The notes under the pieces: generated by a model
The model's database searches: none
Told to the model about the DNA's origin: nothing
What the model saw: the letters and a program-made list of their open reading frames with translations, nothing else
Part shown: one piece after another, positions 7,963 to 8,274 of the stretch
How positions within the stretch are numbered: position 1 is the first letter of the stretch
Layout: every line of letters begins with the position of its first letter
Program-made: the position numbers and the translations under genes
Assembly (NCBI GenBank): GCA_011371515.1
Contig: DRQE01000124.1
Coordinates: forward strand, 1-8,274
Length of the DNA stretch: 8,274 nucleotides
Direction: 5' to 3'
Source: Deltaproteobacteria bacterium
GTDB taxonomy: Bacteria; Desulfobacterota; GWC2-55-46; DRQE01

Positions 7963-8274
7963 ATGGCTAACATTATAGAAGGTGGTTTTTCGGCAAAGGG
8001 GCTTAAGTTTGCCATAGTGATGGCACGGTTTAACGAATTCATAGGCGAAAGGCTCCTCGAAGGTGCCCTTGATACGCTGAGAAAATGCGGGGCAGACGAG
8101 AAGGATGTGGATGTGGTCAGGGTTCCGGGCTCTTTCGAGATACCCCTTGTGGTAAAGGCACTGGCAGAAAGGAAGCGCTATGATGCAATCGTCTGTGTTG
8201 GTGCTATAATAAGAGGAGACACACCACACTTTGACTATGTTGCAGGTGAGGCAGCAAAGGGTATAGCAAGGGCA
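7963..8274 (+). CDS. ribH: 6,7-dimethyl-8-ribityllumazine synthase, N-terminal part (3' truncated)
   Basis: Lumazine synthase condenses the RibD-derived pyrimidine with dihydroxybutanone phosphate from RibBA. Family members assemble into pentamers or 60-subunit shells. The window ends after 104 codons, with the frame still open, so roughly the last third of a protein of about 155 aa is missing. The active-site segments are visible: ARFNEFI, with Phe23 at the aromatic position that stacks on the pyrimidine; VPGSFEIP at 54-61; and [15 protein letters not shown], with catalytic His89 (His88 in B. subtilis). No deviation from the family is seen in the part present. It is the fourth gene of the ribD-ribE-ribBA-ribH set. 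nusB often follows in other genomes, but that lies beyond the edge. Confidence 0.96.
   Translation, partial: MANIIEGGFSAKGLKFAIVMARFNEFIGERLLEGALDTLRKCGADEKDVDVVRVPGSFEIPLVVKALAERKRYDAIVCVGAIIRGDTPHFDYVAGEAAKGIARA

Noticed and set aside
1..8274. A new defence, mobile or secondary-metabolite system
   Set aside because: Every plus-strand gene belongs to a well-known family, and there are no unexplained stretches, repeats or insertion-element ends.

Overview
The window is a run of eight protein genes, all on the + strand. Two are cut by the window edges. The largest gap between genes is 28 bases and several genes overlap. No RNA gene, mobile element, tandem repeat, CRISPR array or convincing terminator is visible. 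The source looks like a Gram-negative bacterium, because it has a TolC-family outer-membrane factor, a lipoprotein-type membrane fusion protein and an RND pump. Codon use is skewed to ATA for isoleucine and AGA/AGG for arginine (in nrdR, 9 of 10 Ile codons are ATA and 12 of 17 Arg codons are AGR). That bias, with the nrdR-ribD order, would suit lineages such as Nitrospirota, Desulfobacterota-like bacteria or other thermophile-related groups, but I cannot assign a taxon from sequence alone.

Region 1 (2-4525) is a tripartite efflux operon. It holds the 3' end of a TolC-like outer-membrane factor, a HlyD/AcrA-type periplasmic adaptor that is probably a lipoprotein, and a full-length (1012 aa) HAE1-type RND inner-membrane pump with its proton-relay residues intact. 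Together they would export hydrophobic or amphiphilic compounds across both membranes. The substrate cannot be told from sequence.

Region 2 (4522-4983) is nrdR, the zinc-ribbon/ATP-cone repressor of ribonucleotide reductase genes. Its start overlaps the pump's stop codon.

Region 3 (4983-8274) is a riboflavin biosynthesis operon, ribD-ribE-ribBA-ribH, with ribH cut at the right edge. RibBA supplies both precursors: the pyrimidine branch from GTP and dihydroxybutanone phosphate from ribulose 5-phosphate. RibD carries out the deaminase and reductase steps, RibH condenses the branches to lumazine, and RibE dismutates lumazine to riboflavin. No FMN riboswitch lies in the window.

Most of this is ordinary housekeeping and accessory content, and I see no new system. 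The observation most worth checking is in RibBA: the dihydroxybutanone-phosphate synthase half has Gln143 where E. coli RibB has the metal ligand His153, while the GTP cyclohydrolase II half looks intact. Other small points are the 16-base ribD/ribE overlap, the gap-free joining of an efflux operon to nrdR and the rib genes, and the codon bias, which also explains the long antisense open frames.
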